Shown in pieces: positions 54,916 to 64,000 of a stretch of DNA of 64,000 nucleotides. The stretch spans positions 1,302,001-1,366,000 of the forward strand of contig JAIXWF010000013.1 of NCBI GenBank assembly GCA_027482185.1. The letters are read 5' to 3'. Numbering within the stretch: the stretch's first letter is position 1; each line of letters begins with the position of its first letter. Source of the stretch: Opitutaceae bacterium (GTDB taxonomy: Bacteria; Verrucomicrobiota; Verrucomicrobiia; Opitutales; Opitutaceae). The position numbers and the translations under genes were made by a program. The notes beneath the pieces are model-generated. The model was not told where the DNA came from and made no database searches. It saw only the letters and a program-made list of their open reading frames with translations.

Positions 54916-55119
54916 TCACCCGCGGCGGTTTTGCGCGGTGGCCAATTGCTGCTTGAGCGAGCTCTCGTCGCGCTTGGAATTGCGGCGGAGTTTCTTGGCC
55001 CGCAGTTCGGATTCCTCGAGCTGTTCGGCAAGCCCGGTGTTGGCGAGGGTGAGCGTCGCGACGGCGGCCGTGGCGGTGGCGAGCTGAAGTTCCAACTCGG
55101 CGATGCGTTCTTGCGACAT
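54916..55119 (-). CDS. Small coiled-coil protein
   Basis: 67 residues, MSQERIAELELQLATATAAV and then LEESELRAKKLRRNSKRDES. Heptads of Leu and Ala run over residues 5-35, with a basic C-terminal half. The composition looks like SlyX-type or other small coiled-coil proteins, but no diagnostic motif is present. It is convergent with the esterase and divergent from the TonB receptor. Real-gene status rests on the coherent helix and codon use, so it is uncertain. Confidence 0.5.
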   Translation of the reverse strand: MSQERIAELELQLATATAAVATLTLANTGLAEQLEESELRAKKLRRNSKRDESSLKQQLATAQNRRG

Positions 55120-55452
55120 GCGGCACGCTCCGGGGCCGCGGGGGCAATAGCGACCACCATCGCGGAAATCGTCCGCGGCGGCGCCGGCGTGTCGCTGCGC
55201 CGGCGGGCGGGAAGGTGGCTTTCATGCGTCGCCTCGGCGCAGCGGCGTGAGGAGGACGGCGGCGACCGGTCGCTTTGGTCCTGCCCGGGTCCATCGATCC
55301 AGCGCGGAGGAACCGGTGCGACGGCCCCCGACGAGCCCGGGGAATGCTCCGATGCGCAGGACCGGAACGCGGAACCCGGCTTGATTGTTTTCGGGCGGCG
55401 GTTCCTTTTCCTCGCCCGAGCGTCCGTCAGAACCATAGTCTTTCCGACCCAC
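55120..55452. other. Gap upstream of TonB-dependent receptor
   Basis: 333 bases with no convincing gene, no clear repeat family and no terminator hairpin. It must hold the receptor promoter (plus strand) and that of the small coiled-coil gene, but no strong box can be named. Confidence 0.5.
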
Positions 55453-57891
55453 ATGAGTTACCTCCCCGTCCCCCGTTGCATTGCCCGCGGAATGCTGGTC
55501 TTGGCCGCCGGCGTCGTTGTTCCGCTCGTTGCGCAAGGCGCGGCCCCGACGCCGGCGGTCGGCGCCCCCGGCAAAGTTCTCCTGAGTCCGTTTGAGGTGC
55601 GCAGCCCGCAGGATTACGGTTACCGCGCGGGTTCGGCCGTCACCGGCACGGGAACGGCCGGCCTGATCAAGGACACGCCGTTGAACATCAGCATCGTGGC
55701 GCAGGAACTGATCGCGGACCAGGGCGGCAACCAGCTCATCGACGTGTTGCGCGGGGCCAGCTCCGTCGCGCTGCAGCCGAAAGACGAGACCATGATTCTG
55801 ATCCGCGGCTACACGGGGCCGCAGTTCGTGAACGGCCTGCCGGCCGGCAACGGTCTGACGCTCTACGACGTGGATCGCGTCGAAGTGGTGAAGGGCCCGA
55901 ACGCGGTGTTCGCGGGCATCTCGAATCCCGGCGGCACGGTGAACCTCATCAAGCTGAAGCCGAGTTTCACCCCGCAGAGCTCGGCCGAGGTCAGCTTCGG
56001 ATCGTTTTCGCACCGGCGGGCGGTCTTCCGGACCACGGCCCCGCTGGTGAAGGACAAGCTGGCCTACAGTTTCGTGTTCGGCGCCACGGATGAACAGAGC
56101 GAGATCGACTTCATGTTCACCAAGGAAACGTTCTACAGCCCCGGGCTCACGTGGAAGCCGACGGATCGCCTGACGTTCACGGCGCGCTACAGCAATCTTG
56201 ACCGCGAGGCCGGCCGGCGTCCCCACACGGTGGTCAGCCATCCGCTCTTCCAGCAGCGCGACCGCGAAGCGATCCAGCTCTACGACAAGCTGGGCCTCGC
56301 GCGTCCGGCGACCTATCCGCAGCTGGAGAACGGCGCGGTGCTCAATCCGGCGGGGCAACCGATCGCGACCGGCCGCGCGGCGCCGGAGACGGTCGATGCC
56401 TTCATCGCCCGCACGCTCGGCGCCAATGTCGCGCCGTATCCCGGGGTGTTTTCCCGCGATTTCTTTCCGAGCGATTCCTTCAACTACAACGGCCCCGACG
56501 GGCGCGACAGCTACAAGAACCAGACGACGACCCTCGAGGGCGAATGGATCGCGTCGCGGGAGCTGGCGGTGCGCGCGATTTTCCAGCAGGTGGACAGCAA
56601 CCGCATGCGCCGCGAGTTCAACGGCCTGCGGCCGGTGGCCGGCCAACGGCTCCGCAGTTCCATCTCGGACTTCAAGCCGGGCGGGGTGACGTTTTCCGCG
56701 CGCCTCGAAGCCGCCTCCAAAATCGACCTGCGCGCCGCGGGCAAACACGACCTGCTGGCCGGTGTGCAGCACGACGGGGCCAAGGACGTGATCAGTGCCA
56801 ACACCGTGGCGACGGCGCGCATCCTCACTTACAGTCCGTCGAGCGGTCCGATCCCGAGCCTGCTCCAACTCCTGCGCGATCAATACGGCGCGACCTACAA
56901 CGAGCCCGGCGTCGTGCGCAAAGGTGGCGGCCACTCCAACTCCGCCTACGGCGTGCTCCAGTCTTCCTTTTTCAACGACCGCCTCCGCACGCTGGTCGGC
57001 GGCCGCCGCATCGTGAACCACCGTCCGACGGACGACAACCGCGACGGCAAAGACGAGGATTTCGAGACGTCGAAGGTGCTGCCGCAGTTCGGCGCGCTCG
57101 TGCGGGTCGGGCCGCAGGTCAGCCTTTACGGCAGCATCAGCCGGACCTTTGTGCCGCAGCGCCAGCAGTCGGCCGACCTCGCGGCGATCCGCGCCAGCCA
57201 GGGCGATCCGACGCTGCCGACGTACCGTCCGCCGACGGTGATCCCGCAGACCTTTTTGGCGGCGGATTTGCTGGGCCGCGGCTGGGAACTCGGCACGAAA
57301 CTCGATTTCGGCGACGGCCGCCTGCTCGGCACGGTCTCGTATTTCGCCAACGAGGAATCGTCCCGGCTCGACGTCGATACGGTGAACCAGGTGCTATACC
57401 AGCTCCCCGGGGCCACGGTGCGCATCGCGGCGGGCCAGACGCAGACGCGCGGCGTGGAGAGCGAGTGGGTGTGGACGCCGCTGCCGAACTACCAGGTGCT
57501 CGTGAGCGGCAGCTATTTCTTCCGGAAGAACGAAATCACCAACCCGGCCGAGCGGCGCGAGATCGGCTCCCATCTGGAGTCGGTGCCGCGCTACACGGTT
57601 TCGCTTTGGAACAAATACACGTTCACGACCGGCGCGCTGAAGGGCGCGTATGTGGGCGGCGGATTCACCGCGATGGGCGAGAGCTACGTGCACCCGAGCT
57701 GGACCGTGCCGATCAAGAGCGACCCGGTGGTGCTGCCGGATTTGCTGGCGGGCTATGTGACGAAGATCGGCGGTCTGCCCTTCGATTTCCACGCGAGCGT
57801 GCGCAACCTCGGCGACAAGCATTACCTGAACAATACGTTTCAATACGGCGAACCGCGGACTTACCGCGTGGGCGTGCGGGTGAGGTTCTGA
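55453..57891 (+). CDS. TonB-dependent outer membrane receptor
   Basis: 812 residues from the ATG at 55453. A signal peptide (MLVLAAGVVVPLVAQGAAP) is followed by the Opitutaceae-type start LSPFEVRSPQDYGY. A plug domain lies at about 60-190 with TPLNISIVAQELIADQ, ILIRGYTGPQFVNGLP and VEVVKGPNAVFAGISNPGG. The beta-barrel ends in GVRVRF with the expected terminal Phe. It takes up a siderophore, vitamin or saccharide using TonB energy; FhuA/FecA-like barrels are relatives. Substrate unknown. No TonB box beyond the SPFEV motif could be fixed. Confidence 0.93.
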   Translation: MSYLPVPRCIARGMLVLAAGVVVPLVAQGAAPTPAVGAPGKVLLSPFEVRSPQDYGYRAGSAVTGTGTAGLIKDTPLNISIVAQELIADQGGNQLIDVLRGASSVALQPKDETMILIRGYTGPQFVNGLPAGNGLTLYDVDRVEVVKGPNAVFAGISNPGGTVNLIKLKPSFTPQSSAEVSFGSFSHRRAVFRTTAPLVKDKLAYSFVFGATDEQSEIDFMFTKETFYSPGLTWKPTDRLTFTARYSNLDREAGRRPHTVVSHPLFQQRDREAIQLYDKLGLARPATYPQLENGAVLNPAGQPIATGRAAPETVDAFIARTLGANVAPYPGVFSRDFFPSDSFNYNGPDGRDSYKNQTTTLEGEWIASRELAVRAIFQQVDSNRMRREFNGLRPVAGQRLRSSISDFKPGGVTFSARLEAASKIDLRAAGKHDLLAGVQHDGAKDVISANTVATARILTYSPSSGPIPSLLQLLRDQYGATYNEPGVVRKGGGHSNSAYGVLQSSFFNDRLRTLVGGRRIVNHRPTDDNRDGKDEDFETSKVLPQFGALVRVGPQVSLYGSISRTFVPQRQQSADLAAIRASQGDPTLPTYRPPTVIPQTFLAADLLGRGWELGTKLDFGDGRLLGTVSYFANEESSRLDVDTVNQVLYQLPGATVRIAAGQTQTRGVESEWVWTPLPNYQVLVSGSYFFRKNEITNPAERREIGSHLESVPRYTVSLWNKYTFTTGALKGAYVGGGFTAMGESYVHPSWTVPIKSDPVVLPDLLAGYVTKIGGLPFDFHASVRNLGDKHYLNNTFQYGEPRTYRVGVRVRF

Positions 57892-58079
57892 GCGGGTCTT
57901 GTGCGGTGCAGAGCGCTTGATTGAGAGTTGAGGGGGCGTGCGCTGCCGCACGTCGCGTTCTGCATGACCGCCGTCCGCAGCCTGCGGCGCTTTCTCCGAG
58001 CCTCGTGGAGCCTGCGAAAAACGCCCGGGCGTCCCCGGCAGCGCGCGGCAAGCGCGCGCTCGATCTCCGCTTTGGGGAG

Positions 58080-58229
58080 GGCCGCAAAGAATCTCAAAAT
58101 GCGCAGAAGCGCCCGGTCGCCCGAGACTTCGCGGCCGCGGAGGCAATCACGGTCCCGGTGCCCATGGCGCGGACGTACCCCCCCCGCGAAGACTTCGATT
58201 TCTTGCGCCTTTTGCGCTGTCTTGCGGCG
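58080..58229. repeat. CGCAAAG-type inverted repeat element
   Basis: Left words GCCGCAAAGAATCTCAAAAT and GCGCAGAAGC at 58081-58110 are largely the reverse complement of TTTCTTGCGCCTTTTGCGCT and GTCTTGCGGC at 58199-58227. Same family as 31312-31424. Confidence 0.75.
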
Positions 58230-58318
58230 ATTTCCCCCGCGGCGGTGCGGGGGAGGAATACGGCGGGAATTATTTCAGAGGCTCCTCGACTCTTCGCTCT
58301 CAACGGCCTGATCCCCGC

Positions 58319-58348
58319 GGGCGCGCACGAGGCGCGCCCCTACGCCGG
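58319..58348. repeat. GGGCGCGC hairpin with 21-bp repeat shared with 17989
   Basis: GGGCGCGC (58319-58326) and GCGCGCCC (58332-58339) form an 8-bp stem with an ACGAG loop. The 21 bases 58328-58348 are identical to 17989-18009. Confidence 0.7.
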
Positions 58349-58421
58349 ACTCCTGCCGTCCCGCCGGCAATCGATCCTGTACAAGCCATTCCGGGCAGGC
58401 CGGTTCCGGCCTGGACCGGCC

Positions 58422-59780
58422 TCAATCTTCGCGGATGCAGTAGAGGAACTCGTGGCCGCGGAGGAAGAGTTCGCGGTCGAGGACGACGGGGGAGGCGTCG
58501 ATGCGGTCGTTGAGTTTGTTGGTGGCGACGACTTCGAACTTCGCGGAATCCTTCAGCACCATCACGAGGCCCTCGCGGCCGGCGATATAAACATGGCCGT
58601 TGGCGACGACGGGCGAGGCGTAGATGCCGCGGAGGCCCTCGAGCGGCTGGTCCTGATAGTGGACTTCGCCGGTGAGCGCGTTGACGCAGGAGAGGTAGGC
58701 GTCGTTGCTCTTGCTGAAATAGAGGCGGTCGCCGGAAAGGAGGGGCGAGGGCACGTAGGGCGTGCTCTTGCGCGCGCTCCAGACGATGTCGGGCGTATCG
58801 GTGACGTCGCCCCGGGCGGTGAGCTTGATCGCCTGCACGGCGTTGCCCTGAAAGCCGCTGGTGAGGTAAACAAGTCCGTGCCCGGTGACCGGGCTGGGGA
58901 TGACGTTGGGGGTGAGCCCGCCGGCTTCCCAGACGATATCGCCGGTGACGGGGTCGTAGCTGCGGGTACGCTTGGTGGCGGCGACGATGGCCTGAAGTTT
59001 GCCGCCGACCGAGACGACGAGCGGGGTGGACCAACTGGAGCGTTCCTCGCGGCTTTTGCGCCAGCGCTCGACGCCGGTCTTGCGGTCGAGGGCGACGATG
59101 AACGAGCCGGCCTCGTGATCCCAGGGGACGATGAGGTTCTCGCCGGCGAGGGCGGGAGAAGCGCCTTCGCCGAAGCCGCCGCGGGTGGTCATGTCGCCGA
59201 GGTCCTTTTCCCAGAGAAGTTTGCCATCGAGATCGTAGCAATAGAGGCCGCGGGAGCCGAAGGAGGCGTAGAGGCGCTCGCCGTCGGTGACGGGTGAGCC
59301 GGAGGCGAAGCTATTGGTCTGGTGCTTGCCCTCGTGGGGGACCTCTCGGCGGGCGGTTTTCTGCCAGAGAATCGCGCCGGTGGCGCGGTTGACGGCGACG
59401 ACGACGAATTCGTGGAACTTGGTGGGCTTGGGGCCGCCGCCGAAGCCGCCGCGTTTCCGGCCCTCGGGGCCGCCGCCGGGGGGCGGGGTGGGAGCGACCG
59501 GAGCCGGGGCGGAGTCTTCGGTTGTCTCGACGGCGGAGAGCAGGAAAATACGATCCTGCCAGACGATGGGGGTGGAGAAGCCGAAGCCGGGAATTTTGGC
59601 CTTCCACTTGATGTTTTTTTCCTCGCTCCACGTGAGGGGTGGCTGGGCGGCGGGGGCGACGCCGTCGGCCGAGGGGCCGCGCCACATCGGCCAGGAGGAC
59701 AAACCGGCGGCGAACGCCACGGAGGAGAAGACGAGAGAGCCGGCGGCTCCGAAAACGGACAGGCGGTGGGAGAAGTTCAT
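58422..59780 (-). CDS. PQQ-type beta-propeller protein (BamB-like)
   Basis: 452 residues from the ATG at 59780, giving the signal-like MNFSHRLSVFGAAGSLVFSSVAFAAGLSS (shown in parts). The start SSWPMWRGPSADGV is typical of Verrucomicrobia/Planctomycetes PQQ-binding-like propeller proteins. Repeated blades follow (GAILWQKTARR, YDLDGKLLWEKDLGD, GEVHYQDQPLEG). It is probably a periplasmic eight-bladed propeller; true PQQ ligands are not evident, so it may be a BamB-like scaffold. TTGACC at 59862-59867 (minus strand) is a possible promoter -35. Confidence 0.85.
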   Translation of the reverse strand: MNFSHRLSVFGAAGSLVFSSVAFAAGLSSWPMWRGPSADGVAPAAQPPLTWSEEKNIKWKAKIPGFGFSTPIVWQDRIFLLSAVETTEDSAPAPVAPTPPPGGGPEGRKRGGFGGGPKPTKFHEFVVVAVNRATGAILWQKTARREVPHEGKHQTNSFASGSPVTDGERLYASFGSRGLYCYDLDGKLLWEKDLGDMTTRGGFGEGASPALAGENLIVPWDHEAGSFIVALDRKTGVERWRKSREERSSWSTPLVVSVGGKLQAIVAATKRTRSYDPVTGDIVWEAGGLTPNVIPSPVTGHGLVYLTSGFQGNAVQAIKLTARGDVTDTPDIVWSARKSTPYVPSPLLSGDRLYFSKSNDAYLSCVNALTGEVHYQDQPLEGLRGIYASPVVANGHVYIAGREGLVMVLKDSAKFEVVATNKLNDRIDASPVVLDRELFLRGHEFLYCIRED

Positions 59781-59930
59781 GGGCACGAGGTGAAGGCGGG
59801 GCGGGGCGACTGGCCGCTGAGACGGAACGGACGGCGGGACGTTGCGCAGAGAAAGCGGTCCGGTCAAATGTCGGACAAAATTGGAATCGTCGCTTGATGT
59901 GGTGCGTCTTTTCCGGGCACTTTCCCACCC

Positions 59931-61463
59931 ATGAGTTCCAGCACGACCCCGGCTGCCTCCGGAGCCCCCGCCCTGACGCGCACGGCCTGGCTGATTTGCA
60001 CCATCGCGGCCATCGGCTTCGCGTTCGACATCTACGAGCTGCTCATGCTGCCGCTCATCATCAAGCCGGCGCTGGCGGCGTTGAGCGCGCCGTTGGTCGA
60101 GGCGCTGGTCGCCGGCGGCATGACGCCCGCGCAGGCCGGGGCGCTCTGGGCTCCCGGCGGCGCCGAATACGTGAAGTGGGCGCGCACGCTCTTCTTCGTG
60201 CCGGCGCTGGCGGGCGGCGTATTCGGGCTGCTTGGCGGCTACCTGACGGACTTGTGGGGGCGCCGGCGCGTGCTGACGTTCTCGATTTTGCTGTATGCCT
60301 TCGCGGCGTTCGCGGCGGGTTTTGCGACGACGCTCCCGCAGTTGCTGTTCTTCCGTTGCCTGGTGTTCATCGGCGTGTGCGTCGAGTTTGTGGCGGCGGT
60401 GGCGTGGCTCGCGGAGATTTTCACGCATCCGGCGCAGCGCGAAAAAGTGCTGGGCTACACGCAGGCGTTTTCCTCGTTCGGCGGTTTGCTCGTGGCGGGG
60501 GCGAACATCCTCGCGGCGAAGTGGGCGCTCGATCTGCCCGCGATCCACGGGGGCCACGAGGCGTGGCGCTACACCCTGATCTCGGGCGTGATCCCGGCGC
60601 TTCCGCTGCTCATCATCCGGCCGTTCCTGCCGGAGTCGCCGGCGTGGCAGAAGAAGCGCGAGGCGGGCACGCTGAAGCGGCCGAGCATCGCGGCGCTCTT
60701 CGCGCCGGAGCTGCGCAAGACCACGGTTTTGACGACGCTGATTTTCGCGGGGAGCTACGGCATCGCGTTCGGCGCGATCCAGCAGCTTCCGCAGATCCTC
60801 GGTGCGCAGCGCATCGGCACGCCGACCGAAGCCGGCCATGCGGCCGTGCGCGCGGTGGCCAAAGAAAAGGGCGCCGAGGCGATGGCGGCGGCGAAGGCGG
60901 CGAAGAAACCCGACCCCGTGGCCCAGCGCGAGATGCGGCAGGCGGCAGGCAACGCGAGCGACCAGGCGGTCGCGGGCGTGACCCTGTTCCAGGAGGTCGG
61001 CGGGCTCGTCGGACGCTTCCTGCTGGCGGTGTTGGCGGTCGTGATCGTGAGCCGCCGGACGCTGTTCCGGGTGTTCCAGATTCCGTCGCTCATCTTTGTG
61101 CCGCTGCTGTTTTGGTGGATCTCGGGGCAACTCGGCAACGCCGACAGCCTCGGCATGATCAAGGCCGGCATCTTCGTCGCGGGCGTGCTGACGGTGGCGC
61201 AATTCAGCTTCTGGGGGAATTACATCCCGCTCGTGTTCCCGGTGCATCTGCGCGGCACGGGCGAGAGTTTCGCGGCGAACATCGGCGGCCGCGTGCTGGG
61301 CACGGCGGCGGCGTGGATCACGTTGACACTGTCGGCGTCGGACAAACCCGACCCGGCGCGCGTGGCCATCGTGGGCGCGTGCGTGGCGGGCGTCTATGCG
61401 CTGGTCGGCGCGGTGCTGACGCAGTTTTTGCCGGAGCCGAAGCCGGAAGGGGAGAAGGAGTAA
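59931..61463 (+). CDS. MFS transporter
   Basis: 510 residues with about twelve hydrophobic segments. The N-terminal span is LICTIAAIGFAFDIYELLMLP. The signature between spans 2 and 3 is GLLGGYLTDLWGRRRVLTF (G-x-x-x-D-x-x-G-R-R-x). A charged insert lies at about 300-345. The length and the D-x-x-G-R-R motif fit a sugar, aromatic-acid or metabolite:H+ symporter subfamily. Substrate unknown. It is divergent from the PQQ-propeller gene and starts its own transcript. Confidence 0.88.
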   Translation: MSSSTTPAASGAPALTRTAWLICTIAAIGFAFDIYELLMLPLIIKPALAALSAPLVEALVAGGMTPAQAGALWAPGGAEYVKWARTLFFVPALAGGVFGLLGGYLTDLWGRRRVLTFSILLYAFAAFAAGFATTLPQLLFFRCLVFIGVCVEFVAAVAWLAEIFTHPAQREKVLGYTQAFSSFGGLLVAGANILAAKWALDLPAIHGGHEAWRYTLISGVIPALPLLIIRPFLPESPAWQKKREAGTLKRPSIAALFAPELRKTTVLTTLIFAGSYGIAFGAIQQLPQILGAQRIGTPTEAGHAAVRAVAKEKGAEAMAAAKAAKKPDPVAQREMRQAAGNASDQAVAGVTLFQEVGGLVGRFLLAVLAVVIVSRRTLFRVFQIPSLIFVPLLFWWISGQLGNADSLGMIKAGIFVAGVLTVAQFSFWGNYIPLVFPVHLRGTGESFAANIGGRVLGTAAAWITLTLSASDKPDPARVAIVGACVAGVYALVGAVLTQFLPEPKPEGEKE

Positions 61464-61612
61464 GGCGGCGCGGGGTTCCGCAGTCGCCTGCGACCTGGGA
61501 CACAGGGCGGAGCGAAGGGCCGACCCGGCTCCGCCCCGCCGGGTCACCGGGGCGGCGACGGTTGCCCGCCGAAAGTCGCGAGGAGATTTCTTTTCCGGGT
61601 CCGGATGCCGGT

Positions 61613-64000
61613 CTACGCCGCGGTGCCGCCAAGGCCGGGGCGGAGGTCGCGGATGGACCAGCGGAAGATCAACCAGCCGCACGCGAGATTCAGGACCAAA
61701 ATGCCGGCGAGCATCGCGGCGACCAAGGCGAGGGTGGGGGCGGCAGGCAGGGCGGTGAGGCCGGGGGCGATCGCGACGAGCGAGGCGGCGGCGCCGACGG
61801 CGAGGCCCCAGGCGACGAGGCGGCCGAATTCGGCGAAGACCATCCGGGCGAGCACGGCGGGCGGCAGGCCGATGGCGGAGAGCACGGCAAATTCGCCGCG
61901 GCGCTCCCGCAGGTTGCGCGCGACGACGAGGGCGAGGCCGAGGCTGCCGAGAACCACGCCGAGGGTCCCGAGAACCAGGAAGATCGCGATGTAGGTGTTT
62001 TCGATCCGGTGGAAAGCGGCCAGCACGTCGCGGGTGAGCTCCACCCGGCCGCCGGCATCGGCGACGGAGGCGGCGAGGCGGTCGCGGAGGGCGACGAAGT
62101 CGGCGGCCGGGGTCTTGGCGTCGGCGAGAAAGAGAGAGTAGCCGGGGCTCGACGGGAATTTTTCCAGGAAGAGGGATTCGTCGACGATGACGTGGCCTTG
62201 GAAAATCGAATCGGGCAGCGCGCCGACGAGCTGCACGTCGAAGGCGCGGCCATTCTCATCGGTGTACGCGAGGATGTCGCCGACCTTGCGCTTGAGGGCC
62301 CACAGCAGCGTCGTCTCGTCGACAAAGGCCGGGATCGCGCCGGCGGCCGTGGGTTTTTGGAGCTGGCGCCAGTCGACGGCGGGCTTCACGCGGAAGGCGC
62401 CGCGCGCGGCGAACTTCGCGGCGTCGACCGCGAGCAGGCGCGGCTGCAGCGAGGTGTTGAGGTTGAAGCAATTGACGTTGTCGCCGGCGCCGAGGCGCAG
62501 CGGGACGAGCGCGGCGAGGTCGGCGGAGTGGCGGGCGACGAGTTCGAAACCTTTGCCGGAGCCGTCGCGCGGGTAGTTCTGCGGCACGGTCGTCTCGATC
62601 CAGAAGGCGAAACCGCCGGTGCCGCTGCCGGGCGAGAGCCAATCGGCGCCGACGTGCTTTCGGAACGAGGCGACCGACAGCACCATGAAGACGGCGGTGG
62701 CGATGAGCCCGACGACGGTGAGGTTGCGGGAGCGGCGGGCTTTGAGGTTGAGCGAACCGAGGGCGGCGGCATCGAGCGCGGCATCGGGCCGGGGCGGGCG
62801 GGCGAGCCAGGCCCGGCAGAGGGCGAGGCCGGCGACGAGCGAGGCGAAGCCGGCGAGGTAGAACGCGCCTTGCGCCGGGAGTCCGCGACCCGAGGCGGCA
62901 AGGGCGCCGGCGCCGAGGATGGCCGAGACGGCGGCGACGCGGAGCGAATTGCGGCGGACGGCGGCGGGAGGCGCGGTGATTTCCAATCCGGCGGCGAGAC
63001 GGATGGAAAGGGCGCGCCGGGTTTGGCGGCGGATGGCGAGCCAAAGCGCGGCGAGGGAGCACAGCAGAAAAGCGACGAGGCCGATGGCGACCGTGGCGGG
63101 CTGGGCGGCGAACGTGAAGGTCGCGCCGGCGTCCTGGCCGGCCCAGATGGTTTCCAGGAAGCGGAGGATGCCGCGGGTGTAAAGCGCGGCGAGCGGGAGG
63201 CCGAGGGCGGCGCCGAGGACCAGAATCACGGTGCCCTCGGCGAGCCGCCAGCGGAGCAGCGTTTGGGGCGGCAGGCCGACGGCGCCGAGGAGCGCGTCTT
63301 CGCGGTTGCGTTGGAGCAGGCCGAGCTGGAAGAGCATCGCGACGAGGCCGAGCGCGGCGAGGATCAGGAAAAAACTCAGGCCGAGAAACAGGCCGCCGAA
63401 GTCGACGGCGGATTGGGCGGAGTCGGCGGCGGCGGCGCGGACGTCGCGGAGGAGCAGCTGATTCATCTCGGGGCGGAGCGCGCCGAGCAGCGTGCGCTCG
63501 AGGCCGGCGGCGTCCGTCTCCGGATGGGGGATACGCAGGGCGGTGAGACTGCCCCAGCGGGTGGACCACATCTCGCGGCCTGCTTCCACGGAGAAAAACG
63601 CCTTGGGCGCACCGCGAAAATCGTCCCAGTATTTTTCGTCCTGCGGACGAATGAGTTTCAGGTTGAGCGGGAGGCCGGGATCCCAGTCGGCTTGGTTTTT
63701 GGCGTCGCTGATGCCTGGGAAATCGGGCATCCACGCGGTATCGGCGGCGAGGCCGGCGAGCGGAACGATCGCGCGCACGCGAAATGCGGCGGGCTTTTCG
63801 ATGAGCGCTTCGGCTTCATTGACCTGAAAGTAGGTGACGCGGACTTCGTCGCCGACCTTGGCGCGGAGGTCGTCGGCGAGCCAGCGGTTGAGGACGACCT
63901 CGCGGGGGCCGAGATCGGCGGGCAGAAACGGCGCCGCAGCGGCGGTCGTGGCGGCGGCGACGGAGTAGGGCGCGGTGCGGTCGCCGACGCGCAGCTCGTT
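61613..64000 (-). CDS. FtsX-like ABC transporter permease, 3' part
   Basis: The minus-strand frame is open to the end of the window, so the start lies beyond 64000; at least 795 residues are visible. Membrane spans cluster near the C-terminus (RLVAWGLAVGAAASLVAIAP, LALVAAMLAGILVLNLACGW) and in the middle (LILAALGLVAMLFQLGLLQ, LAALYTRGILRFLETIW). A periplasmic loop precedes VARNLRERRGEFAVLSAIGL, a motif of FtsX/MacB-type permeases. The C-terminal half repeats the permease module, so this is a fused two-module permease. It probably exports a lipid, peptide or lipoprotein with an ATPase encoded nearby. Confidence 0.8.
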   Translation of the reverse strand, partial: NELRVGDRTAPYSVAAATTAAAAPFLPADLGPREVVLNRWLADDLRAKVGDEVRVTYFQVNEAEALIEKPAAFRVRAIVPLAGLAADTAWMPDFPGISDAKNQADWDPGLPLNLKLIRPQDEKYWDDFRGAPKAFFSVEAGREMWSTRWGSLTALRIPHPETDAAGLERTLLGALRPEMNQLLLRDVRAAAADSAQSAVDFGGLFLGLSFFLILAALGLVAMLFQLGLLQRNREDALLGAVGLPPQTLLRWRLAEGTVILVLGAALGLPLAALYTRGILRFLETIWAGQDAGATFTFAAQPATVAIGLVAFLLCSLAALWLAIRRQTRRALSIRLAAGLEITAPPAAVRRNSLRVAAVSAILGAGALAASGRGLPAQGAFYLAGFASLVAGLALCRAWLARPPRPDAALDAAALGSLNLKARRSRNLTVVGLIATAVFMVLSVASFRKHVGADWLSPGSGTGGFAFWIETTVPQNYPRDGSGKGFELVARHSADLAALVPLRLGAGDNVNCFNLNTSLQPRLLAVDAAKFAARGAFRVKPAVDWRQLQKPTAAGAIPAFVDETTLLWALKRKVGDILAYTDENGRAFDVQLVGALPDSIFQGHVIVDESLFLEKFPSSPGYSLFLADAKTPAADFVALRDRLAASVADAGGRVELTRDVLAAFHRIENTYIAIFLVLGTLGVVLGSLGLALVVARNLRERRGEFAVLSAIGLPPAVLARMVFAEFGRLVAWGLAVGAAASLVAIAPGLTALPAAPTLALVAAMLAGILVLNLACGWLIFRWSIRDLRPGLGGTAA

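Larger units (their letters stand above)
57892..58421. other. Repeat-filled gap after the TonB receptor
   Basis: 530 bases between convergent genes. It contains a short GAGAGTTGAG repeat (57917-57932), a CGCAAAG-type element (58080-58229), and a GGGCGCGC-ACGAG-GCGCGCCC hairpin (58319-58339). No credible gene. Confidence 0.6.

Noticed and set aside
55120-55452. Small frames upstream of the TonB receptor
   Set aside because: They continue in frame from the receptor or lie antisense, with no start context or codon bias of their own.

Overview
The window looks like a chromosomal segment of a high-GC member of the Verrucomicrobiota, most probably the Opitutaceae. This is inferred from the gene content: sulfatases with formylglycine motifs, a PVC-type cytochrome c/HEAT-repeat dehydrogenase next to a ceramidase-like enzyme, a TonB-dependent receptor whose mature start carries the 'LSPFEV' motif, SGNH and cupin secreted proteins, and intergenic DNA full of degenerate short-word repeats. 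No rRNA, CRISPR array or complete insertion sequence is visible.

Region 1 (1-12,730) is the tail module of a prophage or a gene-transfer-agent-like element, entirely on the plus strand and tightly packed. In order it holds the 3' part of a tail tube protein, a proline/glycine repeat protein, two proteins with Sec-type signal peptides, a tail assembly chaperone with a probable -1 frameshift extension, a tape measure protein, a BR0599-type (DUF2163-like) tail protein, a 35-codon ORF joined to both neighbours by ATGA overlaps, an NlpC/P60 peptidase, a large host-specificity protein with a collagen-like linker, and a small coiled-coil protein. The module stops just before a minus-strand tRNA-Ser(UGA) gene, a likely integration target. 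The other end lies outside the window.

Region 2 (12,980-31,160) is ordinary chromosome. It holds a cyclic-nucleotide-binding domain protein, two tandem sulfatases, an EF-hand protein, a secreted esterase, a class V aminotransferase, a double cupin, a spermidine synthase split into membrane and exported halves, xylulokinase, a giant AsmA-like protein, an SGNH hydrolase and a double thioredoxin-fold protein.

Region 3 (31,500-53,600) mixes central metabolism and housekeeping. It holds a Gfo/Idh/MocA oxidoreductase, a PLP decarboxylase, an orphan PilB/GspE ATPase, YraN, zwf with an OpcA-like partner, a ceramidase-like/PVC-cytochrome pair, tyrS, a peroxiredoxin, aconitase, a STAS protein, trpB and a PfkB-family sugar kinase.

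Region 4 (53,600-64,000) holds a poly(3-hydroxybutyrate)-depolymerase-like esterase, a small coiled-coil protein, a TonB-dependent receptor, a PQQ-type beta-propeller, an MFS transporter and the 3' part of an FtsX-type ABC permease that runs off the window.

The most unusual feature of the chromosomal part is its intergenic DNA. At least six unrelated families of short, degenerate, word-like repeats occur. Several are arranged as a left arm, a spacer and an inverted right arm, usually right after stop codons. One such repeat resembles the sequence coding the hydrophobic core of both sulfatase signal peptides.
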